Source of the DNA: G021776435 sp046756245
GTDB lineage: Bacteria > Pseudomonadota > Alphaproteobacteria > Caulobacterales > Parvularculaceae
Assembly: GCA_046756245.1 (NCBI GenBank)
Contig: JBHHVZ010000059.1
Span: 1-17,024 of the forward strand
DNA length: 17,024 nt
Reading direction: 5' to 3'
In this document: positions 1 through 8,186 of the stretch, in pieces
Layout of the letters: the number at the start of each line of letters is the position of its first letter
Position numbering within the stretch: the first letter of the stretch is position 1
Notes under the pieces: generated by a model
Told to the model about the DNA's origin: nothing
The model's database searches: none
What the model saw: only the letters and a program-made list of their open reading frames with translations
Position numbers and translations under genes: made by a program

Positions 1-1485
1 CCATTCCCTGTTCCATAAGAAATCGGCGAATTTATCTGTATACAGAATTGCGAAATACAGAAACGCCGCCAGCGCGAGGCTGGCGAGAATGATGCGGAGA
101 AGCCGGCCTGTCAAGCGGCCGTCAGGCTTGAACGCGCCCTGTCGATAAAGCCTTCCGGCCAAAAGGCTGACTTGCGTCCAGGCTGCAAGCGCTGTCGCAA
201 AGGCGACCGCAAGAAAGCCGAAAAACGGGAAGAGCGCCAGCGCGAGACCCGTATTTACGGCGATGGCGACAAGCGCGTAATTCATCGGCCGTCTGGTGTC
301 CTCTCGCGCGAAAAAGGCCGGCTGAAAGACCTTGTGCCAGACGAAGGCGGGCAGCCCCAGGCCAAAAAGCGCCAGCGCGGCGCCGGTCATCGCCGCATCT
401 TCCACCGTAAACGCCGAACGCCTGTCGCCGAACAGGCCGAGCGCGTCGCTCGCCAGTCCGCGGAAAAGCGCGTCGCAAATGGGCTCGCCCATGACGATGA
501 ACGCCGCGGCGGCGGGAAAGCACAATAGCGCCGACATCTCAACCGAGCGGTTGAGCGTTCGCGCTGCGCCATCCTCGTCGCCCTCCTTCACCCGCCGCGA
601 CAAGAGCGGCAGCAGCACGATCCCCATTGCGATCCCGATGACGGCGAGCGGAAGCTGGTAAAGCTGGTCGGCGTTCATCAACCAGGAAACTGCGCCCGGC
701 TCCCGGCTGGCGATATTGGTGCCGACAATAAGATTGATTTGCAGCGCGCCGGCGCTGATGAAGCCGGGCGTTCCAAGCTTCAACAGCCGTTTGACGCCGG
801 GCGTCATGCGCGGCAGGCGCAGGCGCAGCTTATATCCCTGGCGCGCTGCGCCGACGAACAGAATAAAAAGCTGCACGACGCCGCCGGCGAAGACGGCCCA
901 CGCCGCCGCTTGTCCGGTGACGGGCGTGTCCGCGTCCGCATAAGCAACGACTGCGATGATCAGGCATATGTTCAGCGCCAGCGGCGCGCCGGCTGACGCC
1001 GCAAACCGGCCAAGCGAATTCAGGATCCCGCTCAAGAGACCGACGAGCGACATGAACCCCAGATAGGGAAACATGATGCGCGTATAGAAAGTCGTCAGGG
1101 CGAATTTTTCCGCATCCGCCTCGAAGCCGGACGCGATCAGGAAGACAAAGGCGGGCGCTGCAAGTTCCACAAGCGCGATTAATAATGTCAGTACAAAGAC
1201 AAGCCCCGCAAGCACCTCTTCGGCGAAGCGTTTCGCTTCCTCGCTTCCTTCCTTTACACACCGTCCCTGAAAGAGCGGAATGAACGCCGCATGAAACGCG
1301 CCCTCCGCGAACAGGCGGCGAAACATATTCGGCAGCCGGAACGCCGCCCAGAACGCGTCGGCGACCGGATTCCCGCCCGCCCCGATAACGCCGGCAATGA
1401 GAATCTGGCGCACGAACCCGAGGACGCGGCTCGCCATCGTCATGCCGCTGACGGTGGCCAGGGATTTGAACAGATTGCCTCTCAT
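1..1485 (-). CDS. murJ: Lipid II flippase MurJ (MviN family), C-terminus cut by window edge
   Basis: This polytopic inner-membrane protein moves the peptidoglycan precursor lipid II from the cytoplasmic to the periplasmic face. The frame is open from an ATG at 1485 to base 1 (495 codons). MurJ proteins are usually about 510-530 residues, so only the last few tens are missing. The N-terminal family signature is clear: SRVLGFVRQ at residues ~17-25, then ADAFWAAFRLPNMFRRLFAEGAF-type sequence, which carries the conserved Arg and Asp residues of the flippase cavity. Hydrophobic segments alternate along the whole length, with MFPYLGFMSLVGLLSG in the middle. The gene is last in a leftward run after mutS and glnD, 64 bases after the glnD stop, with only a weak GAGGCGAG ribosome site, so it is probably co-transcribed. 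No frameshift was seen. Family assignment is firm. Confidence 0.95.
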   Translation of the reverse strand, partial: MRGNLFKSLATVSGMTMASRVLGFVRQILIAGVIGAGGNPVADAFWAAFRLPNMFRRLFAEGAFHAAFIPLFQGRCVKEGSEEAKRFAEEVLAGLVFVLTLLIALVELAAPAFVFLIASGFEADAEKFALTTFYTRIMFPYLGFMSLVGLLSGILNSLGRFAASAGAPLALNICLIIAVVAYADADTPVTGQAAAWAVFAGGVVQLFILFVGAARQGYKLRLRLPRMTPGVKRLLKLGTPGFISAGALQINLIVGTNIASREPGAVSWLMNADQLYQLPLAVIGIAMGIVLLPLLSRRVKEGDEDGAARTLNRSVEMSALLCFPAAAAFIVMGEPICDALFRGLASDALGLFGDRRSAFTVEDAAMTGAALALFGLGLPAFVWHKVFQPAFFAREDTRRPMNYALVAIAVNTGLALALFPFFGFLAVAFATALAAWTQVSLLAGRLYRQGAFKPDGRLTGRLLRIILASLALAAFLYFAILYTDKFADFLWNREW

Positions 1486-1549
1486 CGGAAGCTCGCCTCG
1501 ATCGCCGCCTCGTGCGGCGATTGTCCGCAGGACCTAAAGGGGTTCGCGC

Positions 1550-4285
1550 TCATCCGCCAGCCGAAAGCACCGCGTATAGCCGGCGTTCGATCGATTGCAG
1601 ACGGCGCTTGTTGGTGATTTTGTAGCCCGGCGCATCCTGAAGGTAGAAGGAGTCGACGGCGCGTGCGCCGTAGGTCGCCACATGGGCCGAAAGGATCGTC
1701 ACGCCGATTTCCGACAACGCCGACGTCAACTGAAAAAGAAGGCCGGGCCGGTCGAGGCCCTCGGCCTCCACTACGACGCAATCCTTTGAAGCCTCGAGAT
1801 CGAGCCGCACGACAGGTTCGATATTGAACAGAGCCCGCCGATCGCCGAGTCGGCGGCCGAGCGACGGGCCTGCTTTCGGCGCCGCCCTGGCCGCTTCGAG
1901 GAGACGCGCGCGCAGCCGTTCAACGACGCGCGGTTCTTCGAGCGGCGTTCCGTCGAGCGACTGTATGGTGAAAATGTCGATCGCCTTGCCGTCTTCAGAC
2001 GTGAACGCGTGCACCGCGCGCACGCTCGCATTGGCCGAAGCGACGGCGCCGGCGAGATCGGCGAGCAGTCCGGAGCGGTCATCGGCGAGAATAATCGCCT
2101 CAACGTCGCCGGCCTGAGGCGTCGCCGCGATGGCCGCTGCGGCGTCTTCCTCTTCCGCCGTGCGCATGAGATTGGCGAGCTTCGTAATCATCTCCGGATC
2201 AAGAACGCGCAGCATGGCGTCGCTGGCGCGGGCGAAGAAGCGCGCCCTGTCGGCTTTGGGCCAATCTGCAAGATGGGCTTCGGCCGCCATCCGCGCATCA
2301 TAGGCGCGTTCGCGAAAGCGCCGGGCGAGCGCTTCTTCGCCGCCTTCGAGCCACGCAAGCGTCGCATGGTAAAGCTCGGTAAGCCGTCCGCGCGTCCATT
2401 CATCCCAGGCGTTAAGGCCGACGACGCGCAAATGGCACACGGACAAAACCAGCAGGATATCAAGACGGCGCCGGTCGCCGACCGTGCGGGCGAACTGCGC
2501 GATTGCTTCGGCTTCGTCGAGATTTCGCCGCTCTGCGGTCCGCATCATGAACAGGCGGCGCGCCGCGCACCACCCCACGAGCGCGGCGTCTTCGTCGTTA
2601 AGTCCAAGCCGTTTCGAAATCCGAACAACCAATCGTTCGCAGTCGTCGATCGAGCGGTTTTTTACGGTCCAGATCAGCTCGTGAAACAATACGGCGAGAT
2701 AGAACGGCGTGCGGTCCTTGGTCGACGATAATACGCCGGTCGCGATCGGATGCTCCTCGCCCGCTTCGCCCCGATCAATTTCCGTCAGCACTGCAATCGC
2801 GTGCAAGACGTGTTCGTCCAGCGTGAACCGCCGGTAGAGGCCGTATTCAATACGGCCGATCGTCTTTCCGAAGCTCGGCAGGTATTTCGCCAGGAGTCCG
2901 GTTTCTGCCATCACGCGCAAAGTCTTGAGGGGGTCTTTGGCCTTCGTCAGCGTCGCCTTGAACAAAGCAGCCGCGGTCGGATCACGGCGGACTTCGGAGG
3001 TGATGCGCGCCTGCTCCTCCGCAATGACGGCGAGCGCGTCGGGATGAAAATCGAAATCCGGACGCTTTGCGAACGCTCTGAACAGCCGAAAGAAATCAAT
3101 CGGGCGCCGACGGGCGCGCGCAGCGCTTTCAAAATCAAGCCGGCCGTTCTTCAAACGCAGGTTGGGCTTGCCCGGCGCCTCATCCTTCAAAAGCATGCGC
3201 GGAAGGAGCTTCGGCATGCGCGCGAGCCGTTTGGTCTGCTCTTCTTCGAGCTTGGCGCACAGGAGCCGCGTGAGCCGCCCGACCTCGACCGCATTGACGA
3301 AATAATGCTTCATCAAGCGTTCCGCCGCGGTCATTCCGGATCGGTCGGAATAGCCCAGTCGCTCGGCGACCTGCGGCTGAATGTCGAAAGCAAGCCTTTC
3401 GTCCGCGCGGCCGCGCAGATCATGCAGATTCGCGCGCACCGACCACAGAAACCGCGCCGCTTTCGCTGTCGCGCGCAGATCGTCTTCCCGCAGCGTTTTC
3501 GGCCCGGACTTCGGATCGGCGAAAACGTCGCCGCCATAGGCGTATTTGTAGATCCAGTAGATCGTCTGCAGATCGCGCAAACCGCCTTTGCCTTCCTTGA
3601 CGTCGGGCTCGACAAGATGGCGAGATTCCTCTGATTGGATATGGCGCGCGTCCTGTTCTTCAAGCTTGGCGGCGACAAATTCCTTTATCGTTCGCTTGCG
3701 GAGTTTTTCGTAACCGGCATGAAAGTCGTCATAGAGTGCGCGGGCGCCGCAAATAAATCGCGCATCGAGAAACGCCGTGCGCGCCGTCATGTCGGATTTG
3801 GCGAAATTAACCGCCGAGGCCGGCGTATGCACCGCGTGGCCGACCTTCGCGCCCGAATCCCACAATGGATAGAGAATTTGGTCGAGAAGCGGCCGGATCC
3901 GGTTTTCCGCCACCGGCTCATGCAGAACCAGAAGATCGACATCCGAATAGGGCGCCATCAACCCGCGCCCGAACCCGCCCACGGCGCAGATCGCAATGAA
4001 GTTGCTCGCCTCCGGGTGATTTTCGGCGCCAGTCTCGAAAAGCGCTTCGACCGCCTCGTCCATCCCCGAAGCCAGCCGCGCAGCAAGCCGGTCGCCGCGC
4101 GCATAAGCCGCAAGCGTCGATCTGCGAAATCCTGCGAGCGCAGTCTTCAGCGTTTGCGAGACGGCGCCGTGCGCCTTTCCGGCCCGTTCGCGTGCGGCCA
4201 AGTCGGCCACCGCCGCGCGGATAGCGCCGGCGGCGAGATAATCCGTCTTGTTGTGGGCGGCGGCAGTCTCGCTTGTCACTGACAT
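1550..4285 (-). CDS. glnD: PII uridylyltransferase GlnD with a degenerate HD (uridylyl-removing) domain
   Basis: GlnD is the bifunctional sensor of nitrogen status. Its nucleotidyltransferase domain uridylylates PII when glutamine is low, its HD domain removes UMP when glutamine is high, and its C-terminal ACT domains sense glutamine. At 911 residues the length is normal. The nucleotidyltransferase motif is intact: GGFGRG at 103-108 and SDVD at 114-117. Two ACT domains lie at ~728-805 and ~836-911 (DRSGLLADLAGA and DRPGLLFQLTSAL). The HD domain keeps the first His (DEH, His492). The rest of the metal site is altered: HD is His535-Glu536, the following KGR..DHS stretch is replaced with Arg544 at the His position, the RHH motif is Ala-Arg576-Arg577, and the VADI motif is VCHL with His618 for Asp. 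I infer that uridylyl removal is lost or weak. The gene sits 77 bases downstream of mutS and its ribosome site is weak (GGGA). Confidence 0.95.
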   Translation of the reverse strand: MSVTSETAAAHNKTDYLAAGAIRAAVADLAARERAGKAHGAVSQTLKTALAGFRRSTLAAYARGDRLAARLASGMDEAVEALFETGAENHPEASNFIAICAVGGFGRGLMAPYSDVDLLVLHEPVAENRIRPLLDQILYPLWDSGAKVGHAVHTPASAVNFAKSDMTARTAFLDARFICGARALYDDFHAGYEKLRKRTIKEFVAAKLEEQDARHIQSEESRHLVEPDVKEGKGGLRDLQTIYWIYKYAYGGDVFADPKSGPKTLREDDLRATAKAARFLWSVRANLHDLRGRADERLAFDIQPQVAERLGYSDRSGMTAAERLMKHYFVNAVEVGRLTRLLCAKLEEEQTKRLARMPKLLPRMLLKDEAPGKPNLRLKNGRLDFESAARARRRPIDFFRLFRAFAKRPDFDFHPDALAVIAEEQARITSEVRRDPTAAALFKATLTKAKDPLKTLRVMAETGLLAKYLPSFGKTIGRIEYGLYRRFTLDEHVLHAIAVLTEIDRGEAGEEHPIATGVLSSTKDRTPFYLAVLFHELIWTVKNRSIDDCERLVVRISKRLGLNDEDAALVGWCAARRLFMMRTAERRNLDEAEAIAQFARTVGDRRRLDILLVLSVCHLRVVGLNAWDEWTRGRLTELYHATLAWLEGGEEALARRFRERAYDARMAAEAHLADWPKADRARFFARASDAMLRVLDPEMITKLANLMRTAEEEDAAAAIAATPQAGDVEAIILADDRSGLLADLAGAVASANASVRAVHAFTSEDGKAIDIFTIQSLDGTPLEEPRVVERLRARLLEAARAAPKAGPSLGRRLGDRRALFNIEPVVRLDLEASKDCVVVEAEGLDRPGLLFQLTSALSEIGVTILSAHVATYGARAVDSFYLQDAPGYKITNKRRLQSIERRLYAVLSAGG

Positions 4286-4362
4286 TGGTCCCGGCGCAGC
4301 GGTCGGCGCTCATTCCTTGTCAGTTTCATGCAGCGCTCGCGCGGCGAATTCAACTGCCGACC

Positions 4363-7095
4363 TCATTGTTCGTCTAGGAGCGCCTTCAGGCGGTAAAGCG
4401 CGTCGAGGGCTGCGCGCGGAGTCATGACGTCGGGATCGAGATCGGCGAGCGCATCCGCCAACGCTTCTTCAGGCGACGGGCCGTCTCCGGGATCGGGATG
4501 TTCGCGCGGCGCAGGCGCCGGCGCAGCGGCGAACAAGGGCAGCTCTTCAATGGCGCCGCCAGCGCGTTTTTGCGCCTCAAGCTGGGCCAGGATCTCCTCC
4601 GCGCGTTTCACTGTTTCGCCCGGTAAACCGGCGAGCCGCGCCACGGCGACGCCGTAAGACCGGTCGGCCGGCCCCCTCGCCACCTCGTGCAGGAAAACGA
4701 CATCGCCCTTCCATTCCCGCACCCGCATCGAGACGTTGAAGAGACGCTTCAGCCGTCCCGACAGCGCCGTCAGCTCATGGTAATGCGTGGCGAAGAGGCC
4801 CCGGCAACGGGTCCGGTCATGGAGGTGCTCGACCGCCGCCCAGGCGATCGACAGCCCGTCGAAGGTCGAGGTGCCGCGGCCGATTTCATCGAGCACGACC
4901 AGCGACCTTTCGCTCGCCTGATTGAGGATGGCGGCGGTTTCGACCATCTCGACCATGAAGGTCGAACGCCCCTGCGCCAGATCGTCGGCCGCGCCGACGC
5001 GCGAGAAGACGCGGTCGGCCACGCCGATCCGCGCCGAGGCCGCCGGGACGAACGCGCCCGCCTGCGCCAGAATGGCGATAAGCGCGTTCTGGCGCAGAAA
5101 GGTCGACTTGCCGGCCATGTTCGGCCCGGTGACGAGCCAGAGATAGGCCGCGTCGTCTTCGCTCAGGCGGCAGTCATTGGCGACGAAAGCGTCCTCGCCG
5201 GCGGCGCGTACCGCCTGTTCCACCACCGGATGGCGGCCGCCCTTGATGTCGAAGTCGAGGTTCGCATCCACTTCGGGACGCACATAGTTCTCGGCTATGG
5301 CGAGATCGGCGAAGGCCGCGGCGACGTCAAGCGCGGCGACGGCGGCGGCGGCGGCGATGATCGCGTCAGCCCTTTCGGTGATTTCTTCCACAAGACGCTG
5401 GAAAATTTCGAGCTCGCGCGCCAGCGCCTCATTGCGCGCCCGGGCGATCTTGGCGTCGAGCTCGGCGAGCTCTGTGGTCGTGAACCGCACCGCGCTCGCC
5501 AGCGTCTGGCGATGAATGAACTGTTCGTTGAGCGGCGACGTCATCAGCCGGTCGGCCTGCCCCGGCGGCGTTTCGACATAATACCCAAGCACATTGTTGT
5601 GCCGGACTTTCAGGCTTTTGACGCTGGTTTCTTCCCGGTACTTCGATTCTAGACCTGCAATGACGCGTCGCGATTCATCGCGCAGCATACGGACGGAATC
5701 GAGACCGGGATCGAACCCCTTCGCAATGAAACCGCCATCTCGGGCGAGCAAGGGCGGCTCAGGACCAAGCGCTTCTTTCAGCAAGGCGATAAGCGCTGAA
5801 AAGCCGCCGTCGTCGCGCGCTTCCAAGACGATGACGGCGTCGGCGATCTCGACCGGCGGTTTCTCAAGCCCTCCCGGTTCCGAGATCAGGCGCGAAATTT
5901 CACGCGCCTGGACAAGCCCGTCGCGAATCGCGGCAAGATCGCGGGGACTACCCCGTCCCAGTGAGAGACGAGACAGGGCGCGCGCCATATCGGGCATCTG
6001 CCTGAGACTGGCGCGCGTCTTTTCTCTCACTCCCGGTTCGTCGGCGAAAAATGCGATCGCATCGAGGCGGGCGTTTATGGCGTCTGGATCCGCCAGCGGC
6101 GCAGAAAGACGAGTAGAAAGCAATCGGGCGCCGGGTCCGGTCACCGTGCGATCCACCGCCCACACGAGCGATCCCTTGCGGACTCCTGATTGGGTTCGGT
6201 GAATTTCGAGCGAAGCGCGGGTCGCGGCGTCCATCGCCATCGTCTGCGCGCGATCAGCGCGATGCGGGCGCTGAAGCGCCGGCATGCGGCCGGCCTGCGT
6301 CAATTCCACATAAGACAAGAGCGCGCCCATCGCCGCGCAGTCCGCGCGCGTGAAGGCGCCGAAACCTTCGAGAGCAGCAACCCCGAACGCCTCTTTCAGA
6401 CGCCGTTCGCCCGCGCTTGAGTCAAAAAGCGGCGACGGCTGCACCGTCAGTTGCGTTTCGCGTTCGACGTCGGCGAGAAGCCTCGACCACCCTTCCAGTT
6501 CGGTTGCGCTGTCCGCGACAAGAAGCTCGCTCAGTGAAAGGGAAGCCGCGTCCATGCGGAAATTTTCGGAGTTTGTCGCGCGCACGAACAGTTCGCCGGT
6601 CGAAACGTCAACCCAAGCGAGCGCTGCTTCCGCGCCGCCGCGCAACACCGCCAGCGCACCGAGATAATTGTTGGTTCGCGCATTGAGCAGCACCTCTTCA
6701 GTGATTGTCCCCGGCGTAACGATACGGACGATTTCGCGTTTGACGACCGCTTTCGAGCCGCGCTTTTTGGCCTCAACCGGGTCTTCCATCTGCTCGCAAA
6801 TGGCGACCTTGAAGCCTTTTTTGATGAGTCGCGCGAGATAGTTCTCATAGGCGTGGAACGGCACCCCGCACATGGGAATGTCCTCGCCGGCGTGCTTGCC
6901 GCGTTTGGTCAGCGTGATGTCGAGCGCTTCAGCCGCCTTGACGGCGTCGTCGAAAAACAGCTCGTAAAAGTCGCCCATGCGATAGAACAAAAGCGCGTCG
7001 CCGGCTTCGCGCCTGATGTCGAGATACTGCGCCATCATCGGCGTCGCCGCGGCGGCGCTTTTCTTGACAGGCGTATTGGGCGATGAGGCGTCCAT
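4363..7095 (-). CDS. mutS: DNA mismatch repair protein MutS
   Basis: MutS binds mismatches and small loops as a dimer and recruits MutL in an ATP-dependent way. The product is 910 residues, slightly longer than the ~850 of E. coli because of a low-complexity N-terminus and a Pro/Ala-rich C-terminal linker. Visible motifs: the mismatch-recognition Phe-X-Glu in MGDFYELFF (Phe43, Glu45); the Walker A motif GPNMAGKST at 657-665; the Walker B region VVLDEIGRGTSTFDG with Asp736 and Glu737; and ATHYHEL shortly after. The C-terminus (DVMTPRAALDALYRLKALL) matches the family's helix-turn-helix tetramerisation end. The chosen ATG at 7095 is the most upstream; the conserved region starts at MMAQYLDIRR (residue 20), so the exact start is uncertain. 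It is the first gene of the leftward mutS-glnD-murJ run. All catalytic residues look intact. Confidence 0.97.
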   Translation of the reverse strand: MDASSPNTPVKKSAAAATPMMAQYLDIRREAGDALLFYRMGDFYELFFDDAVKAAEALDITLTKRGKHAGEDIPMCGVPFHAYENYLARLIKKGFKVAICEQMEDPVEAKKRGSKAVVKREIVRIVTPGTITEEVLLNARTNNYLGALAVLRGGAEAALAWVDVSTGELFVRATNSENFRMDAASLSLSELLVADSATELEGWSRLLADVERETQLTVQPSPLFDSSAGERRLKEAFGVAALEGFGAFTRADCAAMGALLSYVELTQAGRMPALQRPHRADRAQTMAMDAATRASLEIHRTQSGVRKGSLVWAVDRTVTGPGARLLSTRLSAPLADPDAINARLDAIAFFADEPGVREKTRASLRQMPDMARALSRLSLGRGSPRDLAAIRDGLVQAREISRLISEPGGLEKPPVEIADAVIVLEARDDGGFSALIALLKEALGPEPPLLARDGGFIAKGFDPGLDSVRMLRDESRRVIAGLESKYREETSVKSLKVRHNNVLGYYVETPPGQADRLMTSPLNEQFIHRQTLASAVRFTTTELAELDAKIARARNEALARELEIFQRLVEEITERADAIIAAAAAVAALDVAAAFADLAIAENYVRPEVDANLDFDIKGGRHPVVEQAVRAAGEDAFVANDCRLSEDDAAYLWLVTGPNMAGKSTFLRQNALIAILAQAGAFVPAASARIGVADRVFSRVGAADDLAQGRSTFMVEMVETAAILNQASERSLVVLDEIGRGTSTFDGLSIAWAAVEHLHDRTRCRGLFATHYHELTALSGRLKRLFNVSMRVREWKGDVVFLHEVARGPADRSYGVAVARLAGLPGETVKRAEEILAQLEAQKRAGGAIEELPLFAAAPAPAPREHPDPGDGPSPEEALADALADLDPDVMTPRAALDALYRLKALLDEQ

Positions 7096-7287
7096 TCGGG
7101 GCGGGCCGTGTTGTATAAATGGTTCTGATTAGACGACGGCGCTGGTCATGACTCGCAGCTTTCCGATGACACCTGGTTCGATCCAGACCTGGCTGATGAA
7201 CGAAATTACGAAACGCCAGCGCTTCCCGACAGTATAGGGCGGCGGGGCTTGAGTCGAAACGGTTGATCTTCAGCGCGAACCGATGAG

Positions 7288-7378
7288 GATAGCGCTAGTG
7301 GTCCGATTCCGACATTTACCCGCCCGCGCAGCCCTTTCCCGAGCAAATGTTGGAATCATAAGGACCACTAGCAATATC
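7288..7378. repeat. Long imperfect inverted repeat between mutS and the YgjP-like gene
   Basis: The left arm runs from 7288 to 7317 and the right arm from 7345 to 7378. Reading inwards, the arms share GATA, two unmatched bases, GCTAGTGGTCC (11 of 11), then GATTCC-A/G-ACATTT (12 of 13). The right arm has four extra bases (ATAA, 7358-7361) between the last two blocks. The 27-base centre is GC-rich and does not pair well. The element ends 11 bases before the ATG at 7390. It could be a paired operator, a dispersed extragenic palindrome, or a small non-autonomous element; no flanking target duplication is obvious. The repeat itself is seen directly; its role is unknown. Confidence 0.85.
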
Positions 7379-7389
7379 AAAGTCGCGTT

Positions 7390-8163
7390 ATGTCCCGTTC
7401 CTCAAGCTTTCGAACCTGTCAAATTATTGAAACCGAAATCGATCTCGGCGGTATTGTGGCGCCTGTGCGCGCCCGGGTTAATCGCCGCGCCAAGCGGTTG
7501 ATCGTAAAGGTCGATTCCGTCTTCGGCCGGGTGCTGGTGACGGCGCCGTCGAAACGCGCTCTGCCGGAGGCGCTCGCTTTCGCACTGGAGCGCGCCGACT
7601 GGATTCGCAGCGAGCTTGAGGCCGGACGACGCGCTTTGCCTTTTGTGGAAGGCGGCGTCTGCCCCTATCTTGGCGAGGCGCATCGGATCGTTCGCGACGG
7701 CGGACCGCGCACGCCGGTGCGCCGAATTTCGGGCCCTAAGCCGGAAATCCAAGTCGGCGGCGATCCGACGCATGTCAATCGCCGCCTCGTCGACTGGCTG
7801 AAGCGGGAAGCGCGCGCGATGCTGACCGCGCGTGCGGATCGTTATTGCGCGCAGCTTGGAAAAACCCGCGGTCCGCTGCGCATTCGCGACACGCGCTCGC
7901 ACTGGGGATCGTGCTCGGCGGATGGAACGTTGTCTTTTTCCTGGCGGCTGATTCTGGCGCCGGAACGAATTCTTGATTACGTCGCCGCGCATGAATGCGC
8001 GCATCTCGTTCATCTCGATCATTCGCGCGCTTACTGGACAACGCTTGCGGAGCTCGGCGTCGATGCGCGCTCGGCGCGCGACTGGTTCGACGAGCACGGC
8101 GCGTCGCTTTACGCTTACGGAGTCAACCCGGGGCCGTCCGAGAACGCGCTGCGCGCAGCCTAA
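7390..8163 (+). CDS. YgjP/SprT-like zinc metalloprotein (DUF45, M48-type HExxH)
   Basis: This 257-residue cytosolic-looking protein has no signal peptide. The family signature is in the C-terminal half: SHWGSCS at 170-176, LSFSWRLILAP at 181-191, the zinc motif HECAH at 201-205 and the third-ligand region LDHSRAYW with His211. These match the YgjP-like metal-dependent hydrolases, often named 'M48 family metallopeptidase' or 'DUF45'. E. coli YgjP has been assigned UTP pyrophosphatase activity, so a peptidase role should not be assumed. The ATG at 7390 has no good ribosome site, and the preceding 91 bases form a long inverted repeat that would end up in or next to its leader. It converges with the PBP gene, with a 23-base gap. 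Family is firm, substrate unknown. Confidence 0.9.
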   Translation: MSRSSSFRTCQIIETEIDLGGIVAPVRARVNRRAKRLIVKVDSVFGRVLVTAPSKRALPEALAFALERADWIRSELEAGRRALPFVEGGVCPYLGEAHRIVRDGGPRTPVRRISGPKPEIQVGGDPTHVNRRLVDWLKREARAMLTARADRYCAQLGKTRGPLRIRDTRSHWGSCSADGTLSFSWRLILAPERILDYVAAHECAHLVHLDHSRAYWTTLAELGVDARSARDWFDEHGASLYAYGVNPGPSENALRAA

Positions 8164-8186
8164 CATCCGAATATTGAAACCGGCTT

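Noticed and set aside
2009..3634. Two consecutive plus-strand open frames (240 and 294 codons) inside glnD
   Set aside because: They overlap the well-supported GlnD on the other strand, have no ribosome sites, and show no family similarity.
4687..5652. Long open frame (321 codons) on the plus strand inside mutS
   Set aside because: It is antisense to the conserved core of MutS, is Arg/Gly/Asp-rich, and has no domain. It is a by-product of high GC content.
7165..7236. Small plus-strand frame of 23 codons (MTPGSIQTWLMNEITK...) between mutS and the YgjP-like gene
   Set aside because: No ribosome site, no recognisable motif, and it is very short; likely chance.
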